Source: Nicotiana tabacum (lineage: Eukaryota > Streptophyta > Magnoliopsida > Solanales > Solanaceae). Taken from it: a stretch of DNA of 64,000 nucleotides. The notes beneath the pieces are model-generated. The model was not told the DNA's origin and searched no databases. It saw nothing but the letters and a program-made list of their open reading frames with translations. Shown here one piece after another: positions 23,150 to 35,170 of this stretch; position 1 is the first letter of the stretch; every line of letters begins with the position of its first letter. Made by a program: the position numbers and the translations under genes. Location of the stretch: positions 65,691,190 to 65,755,189 of the forward strand of contig NC_134097.1 of the NCBI RefSeq assembly GCF_000715075.1, written 5' to 3'.

Positions 23150-24700
23150 AGAGACGTACCTGAAGTGGTGAAAAGATGAGGATAACGATTGTGCATATCC
23201 TGCTTGGTCTCCCAAGTTTCCTCCTCGACTGCCTGACCCCTCCACTGAACCTTTACTGATGCAATGTTCTTTGACATATGCTTTCGGACCCACTAGCTCC
23301 TCAACATAAGATAGATCCTTGTCCAACTAGACTGAGCTAAACTCCAACACATGAAACAGATCACCGTGATACTTCCGGAGCATAGAAACATGGAATACCG
23401 GATGAACTCTTGCTAGACAAGAAGGCAAAGCAAGTTAATAAGCAACCTCCCCAACTCGCTGCAACACCTCATATGAACCAATGAACCTTGATCTCAACTT
23501 TCCTTTTTTTTCCGAACCTCATGACGCCCTTTATAGGCGAAACCCGGAGCAAGACCCGCTCTCCAACCATGAATGCAACATTGCGAACCATCCGATCCTA
23601 TTAACTTGTGTGTCTGGATTGGGCTGTGTGAAGTCTAACCTGAATCACCTTAACATTCTCCAAGTCATCCTGACCAAGTCTATACCCAATAATCTGTCCT
23701 CACTCGGCTCAAACCAATCCATTGGGGACCGACACCGCCTACCATACAGAGCATCATATGATGTCATATGAATGCTAGATGAATAACTTTTATTGTAGGA
23801 AAACTCCACTAAGGGAAATAACTAATCCCACGAACCTCCAAACTCCATCATATACGCACGAAGCATATCCTCTAAAATCTGAATAATGCGCTTGAACTAC
23901 CCATTATGTTGTGCTCAACTCCACACGAGTACCTAAATCATGTTGTAAGGCCCCCAAAAACCGTGATGTAAACTGTGTACACCGGTCAGAGATGATACAT
24001 ACTAGCACGCCATGAAGTCTGACAATCTCGAGGATATAAACTTAAGCCAGTTGCTCGGAAGAATAGGTGGTCATCACTGGAAGGATATGAGCTGGCTTGG
24101 TCAGCCTATTCACAATCACCCATACTGCATCAAACATTCGCTGAGTCTGTGGGAGCCTAACAATGAAATCCATAGTGATCTGCTCCTATTTCAACTCCAG
24201 AATCTCTAGCTTCTGAAGCAATTCACCTAGCCACTGATGCTCATATTTCACCCGCTAAAAATTTAGACATCGGGCTAAATATTCCACTATATACATTTTT
24301 ATTCTACTCCCCTAATAATTTTGCGTCATGTCCTGATACATCTTTATGGCACCCGAATGAATGGAGTATCGAGCTGTGAGCCTCCTAATGTATAAATTCA
24401 CGCAATCCATCTATATTGGGCACAAAAAGCCTTCCCTTCATCCTCAATGCACCATAATCCCTAAGAGTGACTTCCTTAGCATCACCGTGCTGAATCGTGT
24501 CCTTAAGGACAAGAAGATGGTGGTCATCATACTGATGTTTCCTGATACGATTATAAAGAGAAGACTGGGAGACAACACAAGCCAAAACTCGACTTGGCTC
24601 AGAAATATCCAATCTAACAAACTGGTTGGCTAAGGCCTGAACATCCAGTGCCAATGGCCTCTCTGTTGCTGGCATTATGCTAAGCTCCCCAAACTCCCTA
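23150..24700 (-). pseudogene. integrase and chromodomain remnant of chromovirus pol
   Basis: Upstream part (24675-24385) reads ERPLALDVQALANQFVRLDI and ILACVVSQ-like text leading to the integrase zinc-binding region. The integrase core further left is broken by many stops and shifts and I cannot follow all DDE residues. The last readable block (23326-23220) reads DKDLSYVEELVGPKAYVKE, which corresponds to the linker before the chromodomain, then goes out of frame. The chromodomain normally guides insertion into heterochromatin; this copy cannot work. Confidence 0.75.
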
Positions 24701-24799
24701 CCCTATGACTTAAGGCATCAGCCACCATATTGGCCTTCCCGAGATTATACAAAATGGTGATATCATAATCATTAAGCAGCTCTGCTGGAACAGATGCTG

Positions 24800-26090
24800 C
24801 TGGAACAAGATAAGATACTTCTACTTGAACAGATGCTGCAAACTCTGGTGACCAATATAGATTTCACCAGGGACACCGTACGAATACTGCTTCCAAATCT
24901 TCAAGGCATGAACAATTGCTACTAATTCAAGCTCATGGACATGATAGTTCTTTTCATTCACCTTCAGTTGTCTGGATGCGTAGGCAATCACCCTACGGTC
25001 CTGCATCAATACTAAGCCAAGGATAACTCGCGACGCATCACAATAGATTGTATAAGACCCCAAATCTGTAGGCACTATCAATATTGGGGATGTAGTCAAA
25101 ACTGTCTTGAGCTTTTGAAATCTCTCCTCACACTCCTCTCTCCACCCAAACAGATCACCCTTCTAGGTCAGCCTGGTCATAGGTGCTGCAATAGATGAGA
25201 ATCCGTCAAAAAATCGACGGTAATAACCCGCCAAACAAAGAAACTCTCGATCTTTGTAACTGAGGATGGTCTAGGAAAACTCTATACCACTTCTACCTTT
25301 CTTGGATTCACCTTGATCCCTTCATCGACACTATGTGACCCAAAAATGACACTAAGTCCAACTAGAACTCACATTTTGAGAACTTTGCTTATAATTTCTT
25401 CTCTCGTGAGGTCTAGGGCAAATCCTCAGGTGATGCTCATGATCCTCCCGACTCCTAGAGTACACCAAGATGTCATTAATAAACACAATGATGAATGAGT
25501 CAAGATAAGGCCTAAATACACTGTGCATCAAATGTATAAATGTTGATGGAGCGTTGGTCAGCCCAAATGACATCACAAGGAACTTGTGATGACCCTACCA
25601 AGTTTTGAAAGTAGTCTTTGGGATAGTTGGCTCCTGAATCTTCAATTGATGATAATCTGAATGCAAGTCAATCTTAGAAAACATTGTGGCACACTATAAC
25701 CGTTTAAATAGGTCATCAATATGAGGCAAAGGATATCTGTTCTTTACTATGACTTTCTTCAACTAGCGATAATTAATGCACATTTGCATAGAACTATCCT
25801 TTTTCTTCACAAACAAGACATGAGCACCCTAAGGTCACACACTAGCTGAATAAGGCCCTTATCAAGCAATTCCTGTAATTGTCCTTCAACTCCTTCAATT
25901 TATGAGAGGCCATACAATAAGGAGGAATATAGATGGGCTGAGTGCCCGGCAACAAATCAATACCAAAGTTGATATCTCTATCGGGCGGCATGCCTGGAAG
26001 ATCGGCTGGAAATATATCAGGGAAATCCCTCACTATTGGGACTGATTCAACTATATGGGTATCAATATTGACATCTCTCACTTAGGCTAG
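24800..26090 (-). pseudogene. reverse transcriptase-RNase H remnant of chromovirus pol
   Basis: The N-terminal part (26081-25842) contains DFPDIFPADLPGMPPDRDI, the usual entry to gypsy RT. The finger/palm part (25576-25352) has [13 protein letters not shown] and [11 protein letters not shown]. The usual aspartate pair is altered: N replaces the first D of the catalytic FxDD motif. RNase H (25099-24821) has [17 protein letters not shown] and [15 protein letters not shown]. Stops and frameshifts separate the three blocks (for example around 25840-25600 and 25340-25110), so no polymerase could be made. Confidence 0.85.
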
Positions 26091-26174
26091 ATAAATGTCA
26101 CACCCCTTCTCAACCATTTGTTGAGCTTTAAGAAATGAAATAACTCTGTTAGCAGTGTAATCTAAGGTAACCCC

Positions 26175-26815
26175 CTACTCTAATCGAGGTAAACCTGGCA
26201 TAGCCAACGTGACGTTCTTGGCGTGACAATCAAGAATAGCATAATGGGGCAACACCCAGTCCATGCCCAAGATAACATCAAAGTTTACCATGTTGATAAA
26301 TAATAAATCGGTTGTGGTATCAAAACCACTAAGAGTGGAGCCTGGATCGAATAGAACTGATTCATCTCTATGACAAACCAGAACAATACCAGAAATGATA
26401 GAATTGAAAGCAACTGCCTTTGTACGAGCATGAAGGGCATAATATCTAGCCTGGCCTCCCCCTCTAGGGTAATCTCTACCTCCCGACATCCACCTCGAGC
26501 TGGCTGAGCAGGTGGAGTAGCAGCTAGTGCTGTAATCATAGCCTGGAGGCCTGGTGGAGCACACAGTGCCTAATAAATCAGTGGAGGCGCACCCCTCCTA
26601 AATCTGGGTCAATCCCTTTTTATATGGCGAGTTTCTTTATACTTAAAACAAGCTTTGGGAAAGCGTGGCTGTTTTGGCTGGCTCAGGCAAAGTATGCTAG
26701 ACTGACTGCTAAAAGCACCCTATGCAGGAGGCACACTAGATACTGGAGGTACATAATGAAGCTCCTGGAGACTAGGGGGGCTAGAATACCACTGGCGGCT
26801 AGAAGAGCTGAATGA
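26175..26815 (-). pseudogene. gag end and aspartic protease remnant of chromovirus
   Basis: The protease block (26470-26180) reads ALHARTKAV, VLFDPGSTLSG (catalytic D in DPGS), and VILGMDWVLPHYAILDC, all standard for gypsy proteases. Upstream, the zinc-knuckle region of gag (about 26690-26600) is frameshifted and lacks intact Cys/His spacing. Nothing of gag's capsid is found to the right of about 26815. Confidence 0.8.
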
Positions 26816-26879
26816 ATAGGGCAACACACAAAGACCCTATTACAATAACCAGACAGATCGGTTTGAGATCTAGCACGTC

Positions 26880-27161
26880 ATTCAGCGGTTTGCGGCCACG
26901 AGAAGCTTCACTTAAGGTATTATGACTTGTACACGTGGTCGGAATGAAATTTCGGGAAGTTTGGAGTTTATTTGGAAAGAGAATTCTCATTTTACATGCT
27001 TTAAGGTGGAAGAATTGACTAATATTGGATTTTTGAGTAAACCACCTCTTAAACAAGATTTGAAGGTTCCAGAAGGTTTATATGATGATTTTGGACTTGA
27101 GCGTACATCCGGATTGAGTTTTGGATGACGGAAGAGTTTCAGTGCGTATTGTGGAAGTTAG
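26880..27161 (+). mobile_element. gypsy LTR fragment, plus strand
   Basis: Contains phrases of the plus-strand gypsy LTR type (gtggtcggaatgaaatttcg, gaagtttggagtttatttgg, aagatttgaaggttccaga). It is cut on the left by the chromovirus remnant and on the right by the Tat LTR at 27162. It may continue at 62518 on the far side of the Tat block. Confidence 0.5.
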
Positions 27162-30100
27162 TGTCGCGCCACCTTTTTCCTCGCAGAGTCCGGGTTTAGA
27201 CATTCATTGGGAAAAACTCATTTCCTTTCGGGAATTAGGTATTTGAATTTGAAGAGTCACCACCCAACGAATTTAATGTGCGTTAGGGCACCTAGAGCAA
27301 ATAACACATGAAACCGATTTGCATTACCAAAGTCTTGGGTAAGGGCTCGAAATAATCTTGAGAGGAAGGTGTTATGCACCCCTCGAGGTCCATAGCGGTG
27401 GGTCCTAGCCAAACTCATTTTTTGTGAATTAGTCATTTAACAAATAGGCAGTAAAGGGGATTTAACAGATAAACAGTCTAAGCACACATATGCAATTAAG
27501 ATGAGGGAAGTCCTAGGTTTGTTATCCTATAGGATCACATCTCTACAATACCCGGTAAACCTTCCTCAACTAGAGGGGTTACACGTGGCATTAGCATACA
27601 CGTCATCATATCCTTTACTCCCCAATTACCCTCCCTCTGGTCATAGCCTAAAGAGTTCTAGCAGCCTTTATATGTATCCTATGCGTGCACTACCCGTCCC
27701 TTTACTTATATAGTCCCTGAGGTATTTAGAACTTCTAGTTAAGGTGGAACTAGACGCTCCTACAGTAACTAAAAGGAGAAAACTCTAGGCGATAAACAAA
27801 ACACGTATGATTGGACCAAGGATAGAACAATTAAAAGTCTTAATTTTACCTCCACAAATAGAGCAAGCAAGTGCACGTCTGAAACAACAGTGTTTCAGAT
27901 ACTTTTAAAAAAAATCCTAATAACTAGATATCTAGGTGAGCACAAATCAGAACATATGAATTTTTTTATTAAAGTAGGGAACCAATACCTAATCAGTTGC
28001 CTACTGATTTGAGAGATGGCTTGTTGAATCCGGACAGTTAACAAAAGCATAGTTTTACAGTTTACTGGATTGTAATCGCCCTACAGGCTTGCCTAGGCAT
28101 GTATCAATGATGTCCTATGAACATGGTATCTAATAAATCAGAAGTACAATAAACTAGTAAATAATTTTGAACATGCTGTTTGGTTCGTTAGACCTTATAG
28201 GCATGGTGTCTAGATGTGAGGACTAATTTTAGACAATGGAAACTAAATGTAGCAATTAGTTTTAAAACCTTGTTGGCATGCAAAGACTGATTTTAAATTA
28301 TAGTCAAAGTGTCCAGAATGCAAGATTGATTTTACCCTATAAGCATGGTTTTCTAAATATTGAATACACTGAACCTATTTAACATGGCTCCTAAATGCAA
28401 AAATGAATTTTTTAATCTATAGGTATGATATCTAAAAGTGCAAGATTGATTTTCAACTTATAGGCATGGTATTTAGAATGCATGCAAATAGACAAATAGC
28501 ACAATAATATGATTTCTCATTGCAGAAGTGGATTTGAACCCTATAGTCATGATATCTAGCACAAGTGATGAACATTGCAATGTCCTACGACCATGGGTTT
28601 TAGAATGTAAACACTGATTTTAAAACCTATAGGCATGATATCTACCCATTCCCAACAAAATACATATAATAGTCCCTCCCAATTTACTAATAACCCCAAT
28701 ATCTGTTTAAAAAGTAATTAATATTACAAGCCAAATGTAAATAAATTACAGGAATGATAATAGTATACTATAGGGAGCCTGGATAGGCCCAAAGCAAAAC
28801 TTGGGGAACCATGCCTTCAAACAGTCTGAAATGAAACATCTCATAGTGCCAGGGAGGGTATCTTAGTATGTCAAAGTTCCCAAGGGCCCCAAGAACCTAG
28901 GGCAGTGCTCATACCAAGGCTCCCTTTAAAGATCATTAGATTGTGCAATGTGGTATAGCCATCCCCATTGTGTCAAAGTTCATAGGGGTCTCATGGACTC
29001 CAAAGCAATGCTCACACTGGAGGGGCAGAACCCTAGATGTTCTAAGAATTTGAAGTGGATAGTGATTTTCAAGAGTAGTTTTGAGAAAAAGCAGTTTTAG
29101 ACTTTTAGGAAACCAGAAGCAAACAAAGTCATCCAATTCCTAGAACATAGGCAAAGGTTCCAGCAAACAAACAACATTCAGAAATGGGATTACTTAAATT
29201 AACTATTACTACGTGACCAAACACAAGGCAAGGCATGCTGAGGATCAAACAACCACATATAAAAGGGAAGCAAGGTTTGGGGAGTAGTGTTGGTCAGGAG
29301 TCTGTGAACATTTAGAACAGAAAAGGCTAGTGGGAAGTAACAGACATAGATCCAATTTAGACATGAATAAACATGCAAATTTGCTGAAAGAAGAAACCCA
29401 TAATTCTAATTAAAAATACAGAAGTAAACATGTTGTTGTAGTAAACACATGTATTGGGCAGCAGTAGGGATGCTAGTGCAATAAACACATAGATTGAACA
29501 TTAATTGACATGCTAGGAAACACATAGTTAGACATGCTATTGAACATACAGATTGAACAAAAGTAACCACATAGACTAGACAGAAGCAGCAATGTTATTA
29601 AATATATGGATTAAATAGAAGTAGACATGCTAGTAAACACACGGATTGAACAGAAGTAAACATGCTAGTAAACACATAGTTTAATTGAATAGCAGTAGTG
29701 GAGGCATACCAGTTTGAAATTTGTAGTAGGAGAATAAAGAAAATAGGACCCACGATACTAGTCTTGGCTGCCAGCCAACTATATAGTGCAATAGACAAGT
29801 AGCAGTCGATTGCAATAGAGAGAGAGAAAGGAATAATTTTTAAGTATTTTTCCTTATGTATGTGTGTGTGAATAATGTAAGAGAAGTAATCAAATAATCA
29901 ATCAAGCTTGATAGGGATAGAAAATCAGGGGATTATACCCATAAATAATTTTGATTGAGTTCCAAATAAGGCAAGAAGTGGGTTTAACATCCAAATAGGG
30001 TTAGAACCCATAAATAAAGCAATGAATCACATAAATAAGGCAATCATAGGCAATTAAAGACCAATCAAGGGTCAATCAACCCATAAATAGGCAAGAGACA

Positions 30101-31568
30101 CCAATTAGGAACCTCTGGATTAAGGAAATCAAGCAGAAATAAGTAAGTTATTTCAGCAAACAATGAAACCCTAGATAATTTAGTTAATCTGTCAATTATT
30201 CAAACAATAACGGACAAAAATGTTGAAGTCAAGCAATTGAACCATGGTCATAGCCATGCGGGAAAGATTAAACAAAACATAAGAATATCAGAAAACCTTT
30301 TTGCAAAAACAGAAGTAGAACCCTAAATTTTAAAAAAAATACTTAGGGTTGATTAATAGTAGGTAGATCAGGAGAATCTTAAAGAAACGGTCATGGAAAC
30401 TCGAAACTACTTCAAACACAGAGGTCCGACCAACAAATAATGAGAAAACCAAACCCTAATATAACAAAGTGCTTAAAAATTGATTAACAACAAAGAAATA
30501 ATAGAACTTTTAAAGAAAAGTTGTTGACGGACTCAGAATTGCTTCAGATCTACAAAGATCTGGATGGATTCTTGTCCAAAATTAGGATTTTGAAGAAAAA
30601 GGAAGGGGTAAAGATAATCTGGCCTTCAACCAAAGATTTGAACCACAAACATCGAGATAGTAACACTCACAGACCATAGGCGGACCTTCGAAGGTCTCGA
30701 ACAAGATCTGGTTAGATCTCTTTGAGATATTTTCATGAAATAACAAAATTAGGGAAACTAGAAGAAGTAGGAGAGCAGTAGAAGTATTAAACATCCATGA
30801 AAATTCATGGAACGAGTAGGAATCGAAGATATTAGGGCTGGTTTTGGGTGGCGGCGGCTAGGGTTAGGGTTAAGTCTCAGAGAGAGACAGGGAGATTAGG
30901 GAATTTAGGGCGGTTGTTTTGTGTAAAATGAACTATGATTAGGGGTATTTGAAAATTAAAAAAGGAAAGGAATGATATAGACCGTTGATCTTAAAGATCA
31001 GCGGTCACGATTGATTTTGGGGTTGGGGCGGGTTGAATTTAATTGGTTTGAGATGGGGTTGATTTGGGCCGGTTTTAATTGAATTGGGACCGAATTTGGG
31101 CTGTTTAATTAGGTAATGTCCGAAAATAAAAAGGGCTATTTGTTAAATACTAATTTAATTGATAAAATTAATTTTAAAAAATAATTAACTGATTATAAAA
31201 AATAATTTTCATGCCTAGAAATATTTTAAAGTAATTACTTAGTATTCAAAAAATACAAAAGGCTATTTTCTTGTAAAGTAATATAATAATACATGCATGG
31301 GCTATAATTGCAAAGTAATTGCAATTGTAACCCTAAAAATTCAAATGTGGCTATTTGTGCAATAATTAAAACTTAGTACAAATGTTAATGGTAAAATTAA
31401 ATCACAAAATTATTATAATATTATTTGTGATGCAATTAGCAATTTTTTGAATACATATAAATACATTAAAAATTCAGAAATTATGGAAAAATATTAATTG
31501 ATGCTAATGCATAGTTTGGAGGTATATAGGCATTTTGAAATACTATTGGGAAAAATTGGGTATCAACA
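27162..31568 (-). repeat. 3' LTR of Tat element A
   Basis: 4407 bases. The minus strand begins TGTTGATACCCAATTTTT (31568) and ends ...ggtggcgcgaca (27162). Orientation is fixed by the adjacent polypurine tract and minus-strand integrase. Scattered copies of a cctata-ggcatg-type motif lie at about 28100-28660. No frame of interest; the G-rich 5' third and AT-rich region near 31140-31560 are typical of this LTR type. Confidence 0.85.
28095..28660. repeat. dispersed CCTATAGGCATG motif in Tat LTR
   Basis: At least six variants of cctataggcatg followed by a gtatcta-like end, each near a gattttaaa-type tract (for example about 28192, 28340, 28425, 28462, 28545 and 28627). The same motif is tandemly repeated in the LTRs at 37150-41558, 46313-51014 and 56586-62517. 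Confidence 0.65.
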
Positions 31569-31613
31569 GCTGCCCCTCTTTACCCAGGAAGGATGAAAGA
31601 GTTTTCGGGTAAA
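31569..31613 (-). promoter_or_regulatory. polypurine tract and adjacent hairpin, Tat element A
   Basis: Minus-strand gggtaaagaggggcagc (31585-31569) abuts TGTTGATACCC. Overlapping it, tttaccc (31579-31585) can pair with gggtaaa (31607-31613); the inner part of the stem is damaged (aggaa against ttttc). The equivalent plus-strand structure at 46268-46302 is perfect. Confidence 0.75.
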
Positions 31614-32389
31614 GAAACGATAGCCAATTTGGACTGAATTAAATGTTTTTGAAAAAGAGAGGTCGAACCCCGGTCTTTGAGCTGCCTATATATCCCTGAT
31701 TTTACATGAATTAGGCCATGTGAAATTCTGGACCCAACGGTGAATGAAACCGATGGAATTGTTATAGGAATATTCATATGTTTCGGAAAGGGTTCTTTCG
31801 GGGATGATAGTATCAGATGGATTTGTGCGTAGTTATGAATGTGAATCTAAATTGTAACGGATGTATCGCGGGCAGGTATCTGAACGATCATGGAGTGAAG
31901 GCGATCAATTGATGGGAATCGGTTACGTTTGAAATAACAGCAAGGTATAAATGGTATGAGCAAAAACTGGAGCAAAAGTTGCTCTCGTTTGAAAAACGGT
32001 TACCTCCTGGATTACCTGCAAAACTTAAAATACAAAGCATGCGAACGTATAAATAATGATGAAAGATTGCCTTTGGACAGTGCGGATGACGTCCTTAGAC
32101 TATGATGTCCTAGGCCATGAATTGTGAGATAGGAGATTTGCAGGCCATGAATTGATGTTCTCGGGCCATGATGATGGTGCCTCTGAACCATGACTCCTTT
32201 GAATAATGGTGTGCAAGTATTGAGGGATCCAAGGGACATGACATGGTGTCTTCAGGCTATAAGGATGATGCCTTCAGACTATGACGCCTTTGGACAGGTT
32301 GGCTATATGTCAGCCCATGAAGTGCAGAGATATGATAAAAATGATAGCGAAACAAAACTTAGTCTCGTATGGAGTTTAGGGCAGGGCTT
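31614..32389 (-). mobile_element. Tat element A 3' UTR, proximal part
   Basis: Non-coding. From about 32070 to 32300 loosely repeated phrases occur (gatgatgcc, ggccatgaa, gcctttgga), suggesting an older decayed tandem array. No reading frame is supported. Confidence 0.5.
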
Positions 32390-33325
32390 AGCCTGAGAGA
32401 AATAGTGCCAGGAATGGAGCAACATTCATGCAGGGAGGGACAATGCTTAGTCCCATGAGAAGGCAGTGCTTAGCCTTATACAAATATGGAGGCAGGGCTT
32501 AGCCTCATGCAATTTTGAGACAGAGCTTAGTCTCTTGCAAAGAGAAGGCAGTGCTTAGCCTTTTGAAAATATGGAGGCAGGGTTTAGCCTCATGCAGAGA
32601 GAAAGCAGTGCTTAGCCTTATGTAAACATGGAGGCAGGGCTTAGCCTCATGAAAAGATTTGAGACAGGGCTTAGTTTCATGCAGAGAGAAGGCAATCCTT
32701 AGCCTTATGTTAAATTGGAGGTAGGGCTTAGCCTCATGCAAGATTTGAGATAGGGCTTAGTCTCATGCAAATAGATGAAGATGCTTAGCCTTAAGCAAAT
32801 ATGGAGGCAGGCTTAGTCTCATGCAAAGAGAAGGCAATGCTTAGCCTTATGCAAATATGGAGACAGGGCTTAGCCTCATGCAAAGATTTGAGACAGGGCT
32901 TATTCTCATGTAGAGAGAAGGTAATGCTTAGCCTTATGCAAATACAAAGACAGGTCTTAGCCTCATGCAAAGATTTGAGACAGTGCTTAGTCTCATGCAG
33001 AGATAAGGCAATGCTTAGTCTTATGCAAATATGGAGGTAGGGCTTAGCCTCATGCAAAATTTGAGACAGGGCTTAGTCTCATGCAAATAGAAAGCAATGC
33101 TTAGCCTTATGTATATATGGAGGCAGGGCTTAGCCTCATGCAAATATTTGAGACAGGGCTTAGTCTCATGCAGAGAGAAGGCAATGCTTAGCCTTATGCA
33201 AATATGGAGGCAGGCTTAGCCTCATCCAAAGATTTGGGAAAGGGCTTAGTCTCATGCAGAGAGAAGGCAATGCTTAGCCTTATGCAAATATCGAGGCGGG
33301 GCTTAGCCTCATGCAGAGAACAAAT
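32390..33325 (-). repeat. higher-order tandem array of hairpin monomers in Tat 3' UTR
   Basis: About 30 monomers of near 29 bases arranged mainly as trimers of about 87 bases. The three monomer types (plus strand) are gaggcagggcttagcctc, gagacagggcttagtctc and aaggcaatgcttagcctt, each followed by atgca and a short spacer. In each type the first and last five bases are reverse complements around an 8-base loop. A fourth type, gggacaatgcttagtccc, occurs at 32437-32454. Overlapping frames on both strands are artefacts of the repeat. Confidence 0.9.
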
Positions 33326-33690
33326 AAGAATACGATAGTTCTTAGCTGGAGATGTATTCGCGTCTGGTAACCTGATCGTTAGGACTTTGGTATGTGTAAG
33401 TTAACGAATGCTTCTGTTATGTTCACCATGCCTGCATCCAAAGAAAAATTGTAAGTTTTGTAAAAAGGGGGTCTGTTCGCACCTTTGTCTACTTGCTTTG
33501 CTTTGCTCTATTCTAGAGGCCTTGTTTGAGTTGCCCTGGGTAACACCTGACTGTTACGGAATAGAGTTTTTCAAAAATATGCATTTTGTTGGTAAAAAAT
33601 GAAGTTATTTTTCATAGTGAAATATCAAGCAATTTGGATGAACTAGTTACTATAACACATTTCAGAGACATTGCTGCTCTTCTTATTTTA

Positions 33691-33900
33691 GAATTTTGAG
33701 GGTCCTCCTCAAAATTCTGCCCCAGTTTAGTAAATGATTCTTAGGCCGTTTGCGAGGGACGAAACTTGTTGAACCTTCTTTGGAATTTTGAGAATCCTTC
33801 TCAAAATTCTGCCCCAGTTTCTTAACCAATTTCTGACTGTCTGGCATATGCTGGCGTCGACTGGACTTCCTCCTGAATTTTGAGGTCCTCCTCAAAATTC
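33691..33900 (-). repeat. three strong hairpins in Tat 3' UTR
   Basis: Hairpin 1: gaattttgagg (33691-33701) with cctcaaaattc (33707-33717). Hairpin 2: gaattttgagaa (33783-33794) with ttctcaaaattc (33798-33809). Hairpin 3: gaattttgagg (33875-33885) with cctcaaaattc (33890-33900). All stems are perfect, 11-12 pairs, and each is followed by tgcccca. Spacing is about 92 bases. They lie between the array and the integrase stop, in the 3' UTR. Confidence 0.9.
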
Positions 33901-34040
33901 TGCCCCAATTTCTGGAGCTAGGGAATATGAAAATTTTATTAAGAGATGACCGAACCCACAGGGCTTCATACGTATCCCCTCTTAAACAGGAATCAGGTCA
34001 AGCGTAGTTCAATTACATCAGATGACGAAATGTAAATAGA

Positions 34041-34945
34041 CTAAACATAGTATCTCTTGACTGCATCTGAATTGATTGGTTTCAGCCAAACTTCTCCGTC
34101 CATTTCTGCAAGTCTAAGCACTCCTCTTGTTATCACCCAGTGAACCATGTAAGGACCTTTCCATTGGGATTCATCTTGATGCGGGAAGATCTTCTTTAGT
34201 ACCAACTGTCCTAGTGAAAATTGTCTTGGTTTAACTCTTTTGTTGAAAGCTCTGGACATTCTATTCTAATAAAGCTGACCGTGACATACTGCATTCATTC
34301 TTTTTCCATCTATAAGGGCTAGTTGCTCATAGCATCTCCTTATACATTCTGCATCGCTAAGTTCGGCTTCCTGTATGATCCTTAAAGAAGGAATCTCTAT
34401 CTCAGCTGAGATGACAGCTTTGGTACCATAAACCAGTAAATAGGGGGTTGTTCCGGTTGATGTGCGGACTGTAGTGCGGTACTCCAATAGGGAAAAGGGT
34501 AACTTCTCATGCCATTGTTTGTGGTTTTATACCTTCTTCCTTAGTATCTTCTTGATGTTCTTGTTGGAAGCTTCCACGACTCCATTCATTTGAGGTTTGT
34601 ATGCTATGGATTTCTTGTGCTTGATTTTGAAGGGTTCACACATGGCTTTCATCAGATCACTGTTGAGATTGGTGACATTATCGGTGATAATGGACTCAGG
34701 TACTCCAGATCGGTAAACAATACGATCCTTGACAAAGTCTGCAATGACTTTCTTGGTTATAGCTTTGTAGGATGCAACCTCTACCCAATTTGTGAAGTAG
34801 TCAATGGCCACTAAAATGAACAGTGTGCCCGTTTGAAGTAGTGGGATCGATCAGTCTGATGACATCCATTCCCCAGGCAGCAAAAGGCCAAGGTGCACTT
34901 GTTGCATTGATCTCATTACATGTCACAGTCACCAGTTCATTAGGA
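34041..34945 (-). pseudogene. integrase of Tat element A
   Basis: Catalytic core in two joined frames: WGMDVI (about 34870) holds the first aspartate. A frame from 34811 gives AIDYFTNWVEVASYK, then IITDN with the second aspartate (residue 44) and VVEASNKN with the glutamate (residue 80), exactly 35 residues apart as in DD35E integrases. The next frame (34487-34266) has TVRTSTGTTPYLLVYG. The last (34259-34041) has the C-terminal domain RAFNKRVKPRQF and QWKGPYMVH and ends KRYYV. A stop near 34527 and shifts make it inactive. Upstream RT and RNase H are missing. Confidence 0.85.
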
Positions 34946-35170
34946 AAAGTAATAATAACGTTGTAGAAAGAAAAAGTGTGAAAGATAATAATGAATAATA
35001 AATAGCAATGCATTGATTAAATTTGAAAATATCCAAAACAAGTACGGCTCGACGAATCGAGCAATTATTTTAAAACAAATGAGTCTTTAAAATAAAATTA
35101 CTAAAAACATCTGAAATGCCTAGCATGGCTAAAGAAATAAATTAGGCTAAATGCCAAGCTACCTAGGGAC
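34946..35170 (-). other. intron-like spacer between protease and pol
   Basis: AT-rich and full of stops on the minus strand, between the end of the protease region and the start of integrase homology. Ogre elements are known for an intron between the protease and RT regions; a possible donor is ag|gtagcttgg near 35165. The acceptor cannot be identified because of the RT deletion, and the junction may be that deletion scar. Confidence 0.5.

Larger units (their letters stand above)
20446..26820 (-). mobile_element. Tekay/Del-type chromovirus (Ty3/gypsy), 5'-truncated and decayed
   Basis: Minus-strand element reading right to left: end of gag with a degenerate zinc knuckle (about 26690-26570), protease (26564-26175), RT (about 26080-25110), RNase H (25099-24821), integrase (about 24700-23330), chromodomain remnant (about 23330-23170), polypurine tract and 3' LTR (23107-20446). 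The gene order and a chromodomain-like C-terminus place it with chromoviruses. Most of gag, the leader and the 5' LTR are missing; other sequence takes over between about 26820 and 26900. Confidence 0.85.

Noticed and set aside
24785..24845. Local direct duplication around gaacagatgctg
   Set aside because: A small duplication in decayed RNase H sequence; no sign of function.
30856..30872. Telomere-like agggttagggtt (also ctaaccctaacc near 46867)
   Set aside because: Only two units, in the same part of Tat LTRs; it is LTR sequence and not an interstitial telomere array.
32801..33057. Overlapping open frames on both strands with a repeated MHEAKPCLH-like or MEAGLVSCKE-like peptide
   Set aside because: They follow the tandem array of hairpin monomers; periodic frames on both strands are a by-product of the repeat.
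32390..33325. CRISPR-like regular repeat
   Set aside because: Monomers are contiguous and degenerate with no unique spacers, and the genome is a plant nuclear genome.
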